Below, one piece after another: positions 25,859-34,727 of a DNA stretch of 47,087 nt. The first letter of the stretch is position 1, and every line of letters starts with the position of its first letter. The stretch spans positions 1 through 47,087 of the forward strand of contig NZ_PSZE01000041.1 of assembly GCF_002933465.1 (NCBI RefSeq), written 5' to 3'. This stretch comes from Nocardia nova (lineage in GTDB: Bacteria; Actinomycetota; Actinomycetes; Mycobacteriales; Mycobacteriaceae). The notes beneath the pieces are model-generated. The model was given only the letters and a program-made list of their open reading frames with translations. It was not told the origin of the DNA and ran no database searches. Position numbers and translations under genes: made by a program.

Positions 25859-26541
25859 TGCGGCATCGGCGAATACCTGACTACGCAGCACTGTTCGACC
25901 TGGACGGCGTCATTATCGACACCCGCGCGGCAACGAAGGAAGCGCTTCGAGTGCTCGCCGCGGCCACTGCCGCGCCGGTCGATCCGGCTGCGCTCGAAGC
26001 CTGCGTCATGCTTCCGCCTGTCGACGCGCTCCTCTCGCTCGGCGTCCCGGATGCACGCCAGGCGTATCGCGATCATTTCGACAGTGCGTTGGCGCTTGCA
26101 GTTGGTGAACTGCGCATCTTCGATGCGGTGGTGTCGGGTATGGCAGCACTAGCGGAAGCTGGGATCGGGCTCGGCATCGTCACCGCACAGGCGCGCAGTC
26201 GGCTCAGCTACCTGCTCCCGCCCGCGGTGACAGAGCTGATTGACGTTCTCATTGCGCACGAAGATGCCCCGCCCAAACCAGCCCCGGACGGTGTCTTGGC
26301 GGCATGTGCACAGCTAGGTATTCCAGCTCAGCGAGCCCTCTTCGTCGGCGATACTCCGACCGATGTGCAGGCGGGCCGGGCAGCCGGGGCGCTGACAGTT
26401 GGTGCTGGCTGGGGATTTGGTGGGACGACAGTTCTCAGCGACGCTGGCGTCGACGTCCTTCTGAACACGCCGGATCAGGTCGGCCCCCAGATGCTTGTGC
26501 ATCTTGAGGGCCGACTGAGCCGGACAGCAGTTACGCCGTAA
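25858..26541 (+). CDS. HAD-superfamily phosphatase (phosphoglycolate-phosphatase-like)
   Basis: A 227-residue HAD hydrolase: motif I FDLDGVIIDT with nucleophile D14 and acid/base D16, motif II near LGIVTAQARS, Lys in KPAPDG, and motif IV FVGDTPTDVQAG. A helical cap lies between motifs I and II, as in phosphoglycolate and nucleotidase types. It would dephosphorylate a small phosphorylated intermediate, perhaps the nucleotide made by the preceding enzyme. It is last in the operon, and its final 11 bases overlap the 3' end of the convergent alanyl-tRNA synthetase gene. Confidence 0.8.
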   Translation: MRHRRIPDYAALFDLDGVIIDTRAATKEALRVLAAATAAPVDPAALEACVMLPPVDALLSLGVPDARQAYRDHFDSALALAVGELRIFDAVVSGMAALAEAGIGLGIVTAQARSRLSYLLPPAVTELIDVLIAHEDAPPKPAPDGVLAACAQLGIPAQRALFVGDTPTDVQAGRAAGALTVGAGWGFGGTTVLSDAGVDVLLNTPDQVGPQMLVHLEGRLSRTAVTP

Positions 26542-29203
26542 CCGTCTGTCCGATCACGCGGCGGACTTCTTTCAGTGCGTCGTCGGTGGCGAGCGGGTCC
26601 GTACCGCCACCTTGGGCGATGTCTGGCTTGCCGCCACCACCACCCTTGAGGACCTTTGCAGCGGTCCGCACCAAATCTCCCGCCTTTAGCCCGCGCTCGC
26701 GACCCTGTTCATTCACCGCAGCCACAACAATCGGCTTGTCGTTGGCAAGCGCGGTCACGACAACGGAGGCCGGTCGGTCCTTGAGATGATCCCGAATATC
26801 GAGGGCAACGCTCCGCAGTTCCTCCGTGGTCGCCGGTTCCGGCAGATGCTCGGTGACCACAGTGACATCACCAATTATTTGCGCATCCTTGACGAACCCC
26901 TCCGCCAGCTGGTGCAGCTGAATGGCACGGAAGCGGGCAATCTCTTTCTCCGCATCGCGCAGCTGCTTCAGTATCACGGAGACGCGGTCACCAATCTCAC
27001 TAGTCGGCACCTGCAAGATGTCGGATACCTTGAGGGCCAGTGCGCGCTCCTTGGCCAAGAAGCGCAAGGCTTCCATGCCGACGTACGCCTCAATTCGGCG
27101 CAGCCCTGAGCCCACCGACGACTCACTGATTAGCGTCAGCGAGCCAACTTGCGAGGAGTGGGCAACGTGAGTGCCACCACACAGCTCGCGCGACCAGGCA
27201 CCGCCAATTTCTACGACGCGAACTTCCTCATCGTAGGTCTCACCGAACAGTGCCAGAGCACCTAGCTCACGGGCTTTCGGAAGCGTCATGAACTCAACAG
27301 CAACCGGCAAGTCGCGACGCACCGCGAGGTTCGAGACCTCCTCGATCTCGCTGCGAGTTTCCGGCGACAAGCCGCCTGTCCACGAAAAGTCCAGACGCAG
27401 GTAGCCAGGCTTGTTATACGAACCACTCTGGAGAGCAGTCGGCCCAAGCACTTGACGCAGAGCAGCGTGGACAATGTGAGTGCCTGAGTGCGCCTGCCGA
27501 GCTCCGATCCGCCATTCGGGATCAACCTTGGCGAGCACGTTCCGCCCTTCGGCCACCTCACCGCTCAAGACACGTACTTGGTGCACCCACAGCTTGCGGG
27601 CGACCTTCTGAACATCGAGCACCTCCAATTGAGCGCCATCAGCCAGGATCAGGCCCGCGTCACTTTCCTGACCTCCGGATTCGGCGTACAGGGGCGTGCG
27701 GTCGAGCACGACTTCGACGATGTCGCCTTCGCCGGCCGCCGGGATCCGCTCGCCCTCCCGGATGAGGCCGCGGATGACTGCCTCCGATTCGAGTTCGCTG
27801 TAACCGGTGAACTCGGTCGGACCAAGAGCAAGCAGATCACGGTAGACGCCGGTCTCACCGTGCCCGCCGGTCTTTCGGCGAACAGCATCGGCCTTCGCAC
27901 GGGCCCGCTGTTCCTGCATCAATGCACGGAAGCCGGTTTCGTCCACTGACAGGCCCGCCTCGGCAGCCATCTCCAAGGTGAGGTCGATTGGGAAGCCGTA
28001 CGTGTCGTGCAGCTGGAAGGCTTTGTCACCGGGCAAAACGAGGTTGTTGCTTTTGCGGACCTCTTCGGCAGCCAGGTCGAAGATTGCAGTGCCCGCCTTC
28101 AAGGTCTGAACAAAGGCACCTTCCTCGGCCACCGCGATTCGGTCGATTCGGTCCCGCTCGCCGGTCAGCTCGGGATACATGGGGCTCATCACTTGGATCG
28201 TTTTAGCGACCAGCTCGTGCACCACGGGATCTTCGGACCCGAGCAGGCGCATCATGCGCACGGCCCGGCGCAGGATGCGCCGCAAGATGTAACCCCGGCC
28301 ATCGTTGGACGGTGTAACGCCATCGCCGATGAGCATGACGCTAGTCAGGATGTGATCGGCGATGACGCGTAGCGAGACGTCATTCCTGACGCTGGCACCG
28401 TATTTGGCACCGCTCAGCTCGGCGGCCAAGTCGAGGATCTGGCGGGTGGTGTCGATATCGAAGATAGTCGGCACATCCTGCAGCAGTGCCGCCATCCGCT
28501 CTAGCCCGAAGCCAGTGTCGATGTTTTTTGAGGGCAAATCGCCGAGGATCGGATAGCCCTCCTTGGCCGGACCCTCACCCCGGATGCTCTGCATGAACAC
28601 CAGGTTCCAGATTTCCAAGTAGCGCTCGTCGTTGGCAACCGGGCCACCGTCCTGACCAAAGTCAGGGCCACGATCGAAGCAAATTTCAGAGCAAGGGCCA
28701 CAGGGGCCAGGCACGCCCATTGACCAGAAGTTCTCCGACATGCCAAGGCGTTGGATCCGCTCGGCAGGCACGCCTACGTCGCGACGCCAGATCTGCTCAG
28801 CCTCGTCGTCATCCAGGTAGACCGTGACCCAGAGCTTGTCCTCGGGCAGCCCGAGCCCTCCATCAGTGACTGGGCTCGTCAAGAACTCCCACGCGAAGGG
28901 GATGGCCTTCTCTTTGAAGTAGTCGCCAAAAGAGAAGTTGCCGAACATTTGGAAGAACGACCCATGACGGCTGGTCTGGCCAACTTCCTCGATGTCCACG
29001 GTGCGGACGCACTTCTGCAAGCTGGTTGCCCGCTTATACGGTGGGGGTGCCTCGCCCAAGAAGTACGGTTTGAAGGGTGCCATGCCAGCGTTGATCAGCA
29101 GCAGGGTGGGGTCGTCAGCGATCAGCGATGCCGAGGGCACCACCGTGTGACCTCGCTTCTCAAAGAACCGAAGGGCACGGCTACTGATGTCGGCCGAGAG
29201 CAT
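26531..29203 (-). CDS. alaS: Alanyl-tRNA synthetase, probable extra copy in the island
   Basis: A full-length 890-residue AlaRS. The class II catalytic domain starts at SADISSRALRFFEKRGH with VPSASLIADDPTLLLINAGM. The editing domain has HSGTH (H572, H576) and the zinc motif CGGTH (C675, H679). The C-Ala domain ends with GGGGGKPDIAQGG. It charges tRNA-Ala and clears mischarged Ser/Gly. The start is placed at ATG 29203 because GGAAGG precedes it and homologues begin there, rather than at 29248. It lies among cargo genes, with composition less GC-rich than the core and without the usual chromosomal alaS neighbours, so it is probably an acquired second copy. Self-resistance to an AlaRS inhibitor, or supply of Ala-tRNA to biosynthesis, are both reasonable. 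Confidence 0.92.
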   Translation of the reverse strand: MLSADISSRALRFFEKRGHTVVPSASLIADDPTLLLINAGMAPFKPYFLGEAPPPYKRATSLQKCVRTVDIEEVGQTSRHGSFFQMFGNFSFGDYFKEKAIPFAWEFLTSPVTDGGLGLPEDKLWVTVYLDDDEAEQIWRRDVGVPAERIQRLGMSENFWSMGVPGPCGPCSEICFDRGPDFGQDGGPVANDERYLEIWNLVFMQSIRGEGPAKEGYPILGDLPSKNIDTGFGLERMAALLQDVPTIFDIDTTRQILDLAAELSGAKYGASVRNDVSLRVIADHILTSVMLIGDGVTPSNDGRGYILRRILRRAVRMMRLLGSEDPVVHELVAKTIQVMSPMYPELTGERDRIDRIAVAEEGAFVQTLKAGTAIFDLAAEEVRKSNNLVLPGDKAFQLHDTYGFPIDLTLEMAAEAGLSVDETGFRALMQEQRARAKADAVRRKTGGHGETGVYRDLLALGPTEFTGYSELESEAVIRGLIREGERIPAAGEGDIVEVVLDRTPLYAESGGQESDAGLILADGAQLEVLDVQKVARKLWVHQVRVLSGEVAEGRNVLAKVDPEWRIGARQAHSGTHIVHAALRQVLGPTALQSGSYNKPGYLRLDFSWTGGLSPETRSEIEEVSNLAVRRDLPVAVEFMTLPKARELGALALFGETYDEEVRVVEIGGAWSRELCGGTHVAHSSQVGSLTLISESSVGSGLRRIEAYVGMEALRFLAKERALALKVSDILQVPTSEIGDRVSVILKQLRDAEKEIARFRAIQLHQLAEGFVKDAQIIGDVTVVTEHLPEPATTEELRSVALDIRDHLKDRPASVVVTALANDKPIVVAAVNEQGRERGLKAGDLVRTAAKVLKGGGGGKPDIAQGGGTDPLATDDALKEVRRVIGQTVTA

Positions 29204-29809
29204 AGACGCCTTCCAGGTGGTGGTTTGTTGGGTAGGCGCTACCTTCATACGGGCGGCGCCTGCCTAGTTTCACGGCTAGGTTCTAGCTTCCATGCTAAAG
29301 CGGCCCTATCCAGTGGGATTCAACGGCCCACGTCGCCCCTCAATCCGGAGAACACCGATTGGATGTGCGTCTGTCGTTTCGGGCTCTGCCTCCCTTTGCG
29401 GTTGCTCAGCCCACCCAAGGCGGGCATCAGTGCGCCGGAGCTCCGCGTCAGCTCGTCCGGAACATTCTGTGCCTGTTCCTCGGTGGCGCGGCAGTCCAGG
29501 TGCAGCGCGCCGGGTTAGATGTGAAGGTGCCGCATTCGGCAGGCGTGTGGCAGCACTCGGCATGGCAAGGCGGCGGTATGCGCCGGCGGCGACTGGAGCC
29601 TGGAGTGCGGCGCCCTTCCTTGGGCAATGCTTCGCCGCAGGCAACGTGGTATTGCTATCACGGTGTGCTGCGCTTGGTCGATGCGGAATGCCGTCGCCGG
29701 TACCTGATGGGCCAATCGCCAGCCTCCCGAGCCAGCCAGTTCGGCCACACCCTGAGTCCTCGAGGTGAAAGAGCTTCTAGAACTGCGTGCGGTCTCGCCG
29801 TAGTGATTC
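29204..29809. other. 600-bp stretch without a recognisable gene
   Basis: It lies between the alanyl-tRNA synthetase start and the end of the NYN gene. The frames present are short, of poor composition and conflict with each other. Upstream of alaS there is a small dyad (CCTAG...CTAGG near 29260). I looked for a T-box leader and did not find its conserved antiterminator core. Confidence 0.5.
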
Positions 29810-30598
29810 TTACGCGCTCGGCACCGACACCGTAATGTCCCCGCCGGACCGCCCAACGATCTTCGCGCCGCCCACTTTGGACAGGAAATCACGAAAGTTC
29901 GTGTAGCCATAGAGGTTTTCATCGAAGGTCGGGTCAAGGGCGAGCATCTTGCTCTTGATGGCGCTGGCGGTGGGGGTATCGGTCGTGGTCTGCGAGATCG
30001 CCTCGGCAAGAAGCTGTTTGGCTTTGTCTATGTTCTTCGTCGATCCTTGCGGCTTCGCACCGCCGGTGGCGGATGCGCTCGGTTCCGCCTGACGCATCAC
30101 CGTCTCCCAGAACTTGTATTCACTACACACCGACACCAGCCGGGCGCTGGTGGTCGCCTCGTTCGTGCCAATGCCTATGACGTGTTTTCCGAACTCCCGA
30201 AGTTTCTGTACCAGTGGCGTGAAGTCACTGTCTCCGGTCACCAGGACGAAGATCCCGATGTCGGCATGAGCGATCAGGGTCTCCATAGCGTCCACGGCCA
30301 ACCGGATATCCGCGGCGTTTTTGTGGCTGCCGGGCGTGAACCGACCAAGCTGCACCAGGTCGATGCCGTTCTCTGCCAACGCCCGCTCATACTGCCCAAA
30401 CCGCGCATCGCGCCAGTCCGCATACGCCCGTCGTACCGATGCGTTGCCGAAGCCGCGGCAGAGCCACCTGAGCGCGGACGACGGGATCGCTTTGTCGCCC
30501 TGCCCGTTTCCGCCTGCGCCAAGCACGAGGTTCTCGAAGTCTAGGAAGACGGCGACGGCCTCATTCGTCACGTCCGTTCCCCGCGCAGATCGCCGCAT
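29810..30598 (-). CDS. NYN-domain (LabA-like) protein with C-terminal OST-HTH/LOTUS domain
   Basis: A 262-residue protein in two parts. The N-terminal PIN-like NYN nuclease domain has acidic residues in VFLDFENLVL, ADIRLAVDAM and VTGDSDFTPLVQKL, and the GKHVIGIG strand. A Gly/Ser/Lys linker leads to a LOTUS/OST-HTH domain (KAKQLLAEAI, MLALDPTFDE, then YTNFRDFL). NYN proteins are metal-dependent RNA nucleases, and LOTUS domains bind RNA. The fusion suggests an RNA-processing or RNA-degrading factor. ATG 30598 has GGGGG upstream; GTG 30571 is an alternative. It lies between the cargo pathway and the restriction-modification genes, so a defence or regulatory role is possible. Confidence 0.85.
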   Translation of the reverse strand: MRRSARGTDVTNEAVAVFLDFENLVLGAGGNGQGDKAIPSSALRWLCRGFGNASVRRAYADWRDARFGQYERALAENGIDLVQLGRFTPGSHKNAADIRLAVDAMETLIAHADIGIFVLVTGDSDFTPLVQKLREFGKHVIGIGTNEATTSARLVSVCSEYKFWETVMRQAEPSASATGGAKPQGSTKNIDKAKQLLAEAISQTTTDTPTASAIKSKMLALDPTFDENLYGYTNFRDFLSKVGGAKIVGRSGGDITVSVPSA

Positions 30599-30874
30599 TG
30601 AAACCCCCAAGACGTCGCAATGGTCAGATCTGAGTGTATGTGTCACCAGTTCACTAGGCAGTCCGTTCCACGGTGCCGACCAACCGAGGGCTGCCACCGT
30701 CGCCTACGCTCAGCTGCGCGGCAATCAGCACGCAGGGACACGACCTGCTCCTTTGGAGGATCCGAGAGGTGTCGTTCCGCTGTGCGATGATCGGTACTGT
30801 GTCCAGACCGGTCAGACAAGACACGAGAGGAGAAAGAAGCCAGCCCCCATCTGACTGCTAATATGCGAAATGGC

Positions 30875-30962
30875 CAAAATTGCCAAATTTTGCAGCGTTT
30901 GCCTACTGGCCTACACCCATTTATGGGCTTATAATTTCAGGCCACCGGGCATAATCGGTGCC
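30875..30962 (+). promoter_or_regulatory. Promoter region of the DNA methyltransferase gene
   Basis: An AT-rich inverted repeat CAAAATT (30875-30881) / AATTTTG (30886-30892) is followed by a consensus TATAAT at 30930-30935 and a second imperfect dyad (GCCACCG / CGGTGCC, 30941-30962) just before the gene. The dyads may be operators that time methylase and nuclease expression. The rest of the 30599-30987 gap shows no gene. Confidence 0.5.
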
Positions 30963-30987
30963 TAAATAACTCTCGAAAAAGGCAGAG

Positions 30988-31992
30988 ATGACGACTCATG
31001 AGATCAACCCTCCTACGAAGGAGCGGACCGCCGAGGTGTACGAGGGTGATTCATACGATCTCCTTGGTAAACTACCGCCTGAGTCGGTTGATCTTATAAT
31101 TACCTCTCCGCCTTATTGGGGATTGCGGACGTATGGGATCGACCATAACGAGGATATCCTTAGCGAGTGGGTATCCGAGGGGGGTAGCAAAGAGGAGGCG
31201 CCGACTTATGACTGGTATCGCCTTCATGGCGGATGCCTCGGCATGGAGCCGCTGCCAGAATGGTACGTCAGCAATTTGGTCGAGATCTTTCAGCGCGGGG
31301 CTCATGCTTTGAAGCCCGAGGGTAGTATGTGGATAAATATCGGGGACACGTACTTCGCCCGATGGTCGAGTATCCGGCTCGATGGTAGGCAAGGATTGGG
31401 CAACAACCCGCGGATGCGCCGCAAGACGCCTATGGGCGGATTCCGGCAAGAAAAGCAACTCCTGATGATCCCGGCCCGCTTCGCCATCGCGATGCAGGAC
31501 AAGCGGTGGATCCTTCGCAACGATCTGATCTGGGAAAAGCGTAATGTCCCACCTCGTCCAGAGAAGGATCGCCTACGCCTCGCCCACGAGCATTTCTATC
31601 ACTTCGTCAAGCGGCCCAAAGAGGGGCGGGCGAAGTATTACTACGATATCTCCACTGTTGAAAAAGGTGCGCGCGACGTCGTAACCGTCAACGTCACGTC
31701 AGGTTCAGACGGGCATTCGGCCACCTTCCCCGTGAAGCTCATCGAGCCGCGTATTCTGAGTTCGTGCCCGCCTAACGGGCTGGTCCTCGACCCCTTCTGC
31801 GGGACTGGCCGTTCTCTAGCGGTTGCGATCAAGAACGGCCGACGCGCCATGGGATTTGAGATCACTTCTCACTTCGCCAACTCTGCCAGCGCTAATGCCG
31901 GAAGCATCGACTTCGCCGTCGATGATTCGATTATTGAAGACGAGGGCGACGACTTTGGGCAGCTGGCGATGAACGAAGAACTTATGGGTTAG
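30988..31992 (+). CDS. DNA methyltransferase (N4-C/N6-A type) of a type II R-M system
   Basis: A 334-residue methylase. Motif IV is TSPPYWGLRTYG (from residue 39) and motif I is LDPFCGTGRSLA (267-278). The order catalytic motif, then target-recognition region, then SAM site makes it beta-class. SPPY is common among N4-cytosine enzymes but also occurs in N6-adenine ones. It methylates the recognition site of the convergent nuclease, with which it overlaps by 11 bases at the 3' ends. AAGGCAG precedes the ATG. The acidic C-terminal tail (IIEDEGDDFG) is unusual but not alarming. Base composition is clearly lower in GC than in the chromosome, supporting transfer. Confidence 0.85.
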   Translation: MTTHEINPPTKERTAEVYEGDSYDLLGKLPPESVDLIITSPPYWGLRTYGIDHNEDILSEWVSEGGSKEEAPTYDWYRLHGGCLGMEPLPEWYVSNLVEIFQRGAHALKPEGSMWINIGDTYFARWSSIRLDGRQGLGNNPRMRRKTPMGGFRQEKQLLMIPARFAIAMQDKRWILRNDLIWEKRNVPPRPEKDRLRLAHEHFYHFVKRPKEGRAKYYYDISTVEKGARDVVTVNVTSGSDGHSATFPVKLIEPRILSSCPPNGLVLDPFCGTGRSLAVAIKNGRRAMGFEITSHFANSASANAGSIDFAVDDSIIEDEGDDFGQLAMNEELMG

Positions 31993-32968
31993 TGGGGATA
32001 TCGAGGCCAAGCTCCGACAAAAGATCCCCTTGAAGTTCCGGTGGCTTGGCCTTCCTTTTCGCGCGAGCTATGACGTCGTGTCGAAGCAAATCTCCCGCAC
32101 TACTTGACATCATTGCTGTGACGTAATTTTCCAGGCTTGTTCGGACCACGGTCTTGAGACTCATCGGAAGCTGGCCAGTCTGATCAGGTTCGGCATCGTA
32201 ATCGAAACCGACAAAGGTGATGTCCCACGGCTCCCCCTCGTCGACTGGCTCGAAATTAACCCGGGCGCGCAGCTGCTCGAAGATGATCTGCTGCATCACC
32301 ACATAGAGCGGAATATGAACCTGCTTTAGGATCTCACCCTTGGCGGCAACTTGCGTCCCGAGCCGCTTGTACACATTGCCAGTATTGACGCCGTAATCGA
32401 CAGTATCTCGACGATTCTTTGCTTTCGCTTCCTTCGTGAAATACGCTCGCCAATTTGGGACGTCGCCTTCTTCCCATGCTTCCCAGGCAGGGCCGACACC
32501 GCCGCCTCGCAGGTCAATCGCCTGCGTTTCGATCGCGATAATATCGGTTCCGCCGTCCGCACTAGGATCGTCAACGAAGGCCATGTAGTCGATATTGAGT
32601 TTCGGCGAATCGGTGATGGTCACTTCCGGGACGAGCGTTGCTTCTCGCTGTCCGAAATAGTCGGTCACAGCCCATTGAACAGGTGGGCCATCGAGACGGT
32701 GATCGCACACGGCGTATGTACGTCGCTTTCCCTTATCCCACCCCGCGGCGTACGTCACGGAGCAATATCCATAGTGATACTGCCGCTTCTTCTCACAGGG
32801 CATCTTGGCGAACGGGCAATACTCCTGCGCCCATGTATTACGGGCCTCGGGCGACGTGCTGCTGTGGTGGTATCCGTACGCCTCGACAATCGGAAAGACC
32901 GTCCCGCGCTGGGACACTCGGCTGCTGCTCCTGGTCACCTGAGTGATCGTAGCGAGACGGTACGACAC
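31982..32968 (-). CDS. NotI-like type II restriction endonuclease
   Basis: A 328-residue protein. Four cysteines, C51 and C58 in CPFAKMPC, C69 in YGYCSV and C88 in AVCDHRLDG, match the order and surroundings of the iron-binding Cys4 site of NotI. Further on, DIIAIETQAIDLRGG (E147, Q149) resembles the NotI catalytic E-x-Q strand, and NVYKRLGTQVAAKGEIL resembles its following helix. NotI cuts the 8-bp GCGGCCGC; the specificity here cannot be read from sequence. It pairs with the convergent methylase. The ATG at 32968 is used; the N-terminal 20 residues are poorly supported and a later start near FPIVEAYGYHH is possible. Confidence 0.75.
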   Translation of the reverse strand: MSYRLATITQVTRSSSRVSQRGTVFPIVEAYGYHHSSTSPEARNTWAQEYCPFAKMPCEKKRQYHYGYCSVTYAAGWDKGKRRTYAVCDHRLDGPPVQWAVTDYFGQREATLVPEVTITDSPKLNIDYMAFVDDPSADGGTDIIAIETQAIDLRGGGVGPAWEAWEEGDVPNWRAYFTKEAKAKNRRDTVDYGVNTGNVYKRLGTQVAAKGEILKQVHIPLYVVMQQIIFEQLRARVNFEPVDEGEPWDITFVGFDYDAEPDQTGQLPMSLKTVVRTSLENYVTAMMSSSAGDLLRHDVIARAKRKAKPPELQGDLLSELGLDIPTNP

Positions 32969-33308
32969 CGTTGGCCTCGTGACGACTGATCAGGCACAAC
33001 AGCCTCCCGCAATTCGTCGGGACGGCTCAAGCGGTATGGCTGATCGACCAGGCCAAGTTCTGGGCAAGTTCGCCCTGGCAGGCTCAAGCTGTCCAACCTG
33101 TCGGAGCACGGAGGTGATCGCCGGCAGCTCTTCGTTCGTCCAGTGCTGCTGTTTGCGCACTACCGCTGTGAGTCCGTCCTGCTATGGAGCGATGCAGCCC
33201 GTTCAGAAGGCTCGACCGCGGATGATGGGGCCGCCGGGCCCATGGTCACTCCGGCCGCTCATCTGGAGGACGGTTCCACGCTGACGTCTGACGTCCCCAA
33301 TCTGGCTC

Positions 33309-33554
33309 TGAGCGCGAAATCTGGCACCACTTCGGCGCGAAACCGGACAGCGCCTGGCGGATCGTATGAGCGCGAATCTCGACACCACCTGATGACCGAA
33401 TCCCGCTCCAGCGGTACCCGACCGACCTTCCGCTGCTGGTTGAGAAGCTCGGGCTCGGGGCGGGCCGACCGGCCGTGGTGCTGTCGGATTTCGTGCACAT
33501 CCAAACTGATGGTGTCGACATTGGCGCTCAGTGCGGTGTCGAGGTTCGCGCTCA
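33309..33554. mobile_element. IS21-type terminal-repeat remnant or MITE
   Basis: Four related 20-mers: TGAGCGCGAAATCTGGCACC (33309) and TGAGCGCGAATCTCGACACC (33367) on the plus strand, and their inverted relatives ending at 33530 and 33554 (consensus TGAGCGCGAAyCTCGACACC on the minus strand). Two copies at each end in opposite orientation is the organisation of IS21-family termini. No istA or istB gene lies between, so this is a deletion remnant or a non-autonomous element of about 250 bp. Flanking sequence 32969-33308 and 33555-33677 shows no supported gene. Confidence 0.6.
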
Positions 33555-33677
33555 GAAGCACCAATCTGATCCCCTTCGGCCAGGTAGGTACCAACGCGTT
33601 ACCTGAGCCTTGTGTCGACCTTGTTTGTCATTGCCCCCGCGGAGTGGACTGAGCCTCCACACCACTGAGCCACCGAC

Positions 33678-34727
33678 TTATGCAGCCAGCGGTGGTCTCG
33701 TATTTGGACTGCTTCTATCAACCAAAGGATGTGGTTCGCCGGTCATTGCGGTGAGCGCTTCGGCTATCTCGTGGAGTGATGCACGGACATAGGTGAGCGT
33801 GGTGCCGGTGTTGCCCGACCCGCCATCGTTGTGACCCGCGAAAGCCCGTGCCACCGCGTATCCACGGTGCCGTTCGACCCACGTTAAAGTGGTGTGGCGA
33901 AGCCAATGAGCGGTGACTTGTTGAGTTGCCGCCGATGGCAAGTGTTCGCCGACCCTCTTCCATATATAGTCGTAGCGACGACCGGTAATGGGTTTTCCGT
34001 TTCGGTACCGCAGCAGTTGCGCGTCAGGGTCAGAACCTCGATTGCCGTGCCGGAGTAGCGCTTGCATCAATGATGGAGATACAGGTTGCCAGCGGACAGT
34101 ATCTCCTTTTTCTCGCAGCTTGATGAGACATTGCCTCGCGTCGAGATCACATGGCCGCAACGCCAGGGCGCCGCCGCGACGGCAAGCGGTTTCGATATGC
34201 AAACGCAGGATCAATATGTCGAGGTCGGGATCGTTGCCCGTAGTCTTAGTTACTCGGACGATATCTGCAAGCAGATCATCGGAGAGAGCGTGTCGATTGC
34301 TCGGCAACCGTCGAGGCTTGACGATATGATTAGCAGGGTTGTTCGCCATTGTGAAATAGCCATCAGCTTGTGCTTGACCGAATATCGCACGTAGTGCGCC
34401 CACCATATGCTCCGCAGCTGAACGACCTCCTCGCGAGTTCCGACGAACGATGGCCTCACGCTTGCACTGTTCGATCATTTCTCTGATCTCCAGAGGAGAC
34501 GGCTCGGTGATCGGCCGGTCTCCCCAAAAGTCTGCGATACGGCGCCAGTAGGGCAGGTAGGTCCGCAATGTTCCTGCAGAACAAGCAGATTGGAGACTTC
34601 TCGTGTAGTCCGCGAAGGTCGGAGTTGGACGATCACCGCGAGGCCCCACGTCGCCGAGGAGATCTTCAGCGCGGAGCCCAAGCCGAGCGAGCAGCAGTCT
34701 TGCTGCTTCGATTTCGTCGGTCGTCAT
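33678..34727 (-). CDS. Tyrosine recombinase/integrase (right copy)
   Basis: A 349-residue homologue of the left recombinase. Catalytic motifs: Arg in IETACRRGGALALR, H-x-x-R in AHWLRHTTLTW, His in AGHNDGG and Tyr in TLTYVRA. The two proteins share blocks such as TGNDPDLD and LLRYRNG-x-PIT, but differ enough to be paralogues rather than a recent duplication. Its ATG overlaps the stop of the upstream AbrB-like gene by four bases. It points toward the cargo, opposite to the left copy. It either marks the start of the conjugative element to the right or acts with the left copy on one composite element. Confidence 0.9.
   Translation of the reverse strand: MTTDEIEAARLLLARLGLRAEDLLGDVGPRGDRPTPTFADYTRSLQSACSAGTLRTYLPYWRRIADFWGDRPITEPSPLEIREMIEQCKREAIVRRNSRGGRSAAEHMVGALRAIFGQAQADGYFTMANNPANHIVKPRRLPSNRHALSDDLLADIVRVTKTTGNDPDLDILILRLHIETACRRGGALALRPCDLDARQCLIKLREKGDTVRWQPVSPSLMQALLRHGNRGSDPDAQLLRYRNGKPITGRRYDYIWKRVGEHLPSAATQQVTAHWLRHTTLTWVERHRGYAVARAFAGHNDGGSGNTGTTLTYVRASLHEIAEALTAMTGEPHPLVDRSSPNTRPPLAA

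Noticed and set aside
29204..29300. T-box leader for the alanyl-tRNA synthetase
   Set aside because: The conserved T-box antiterminator core and specifier-loop features were not found; only a small dyad is present.
29359..29835. Possible 158-codon plus-strand gene in the gap upstream of alaS
   Set aside because: No family resemblance, no ribosome-binding site, and comparable open frames exist in several phases of the same stretch.
32943..33284. Short plus-strand frame with several cysteines after the NotI-like gene
   Set aside because: The cysteines do not form a recognised zinc motif, the start overlaps the nuclease gene, and the frame runs into the IS21-type repeats.
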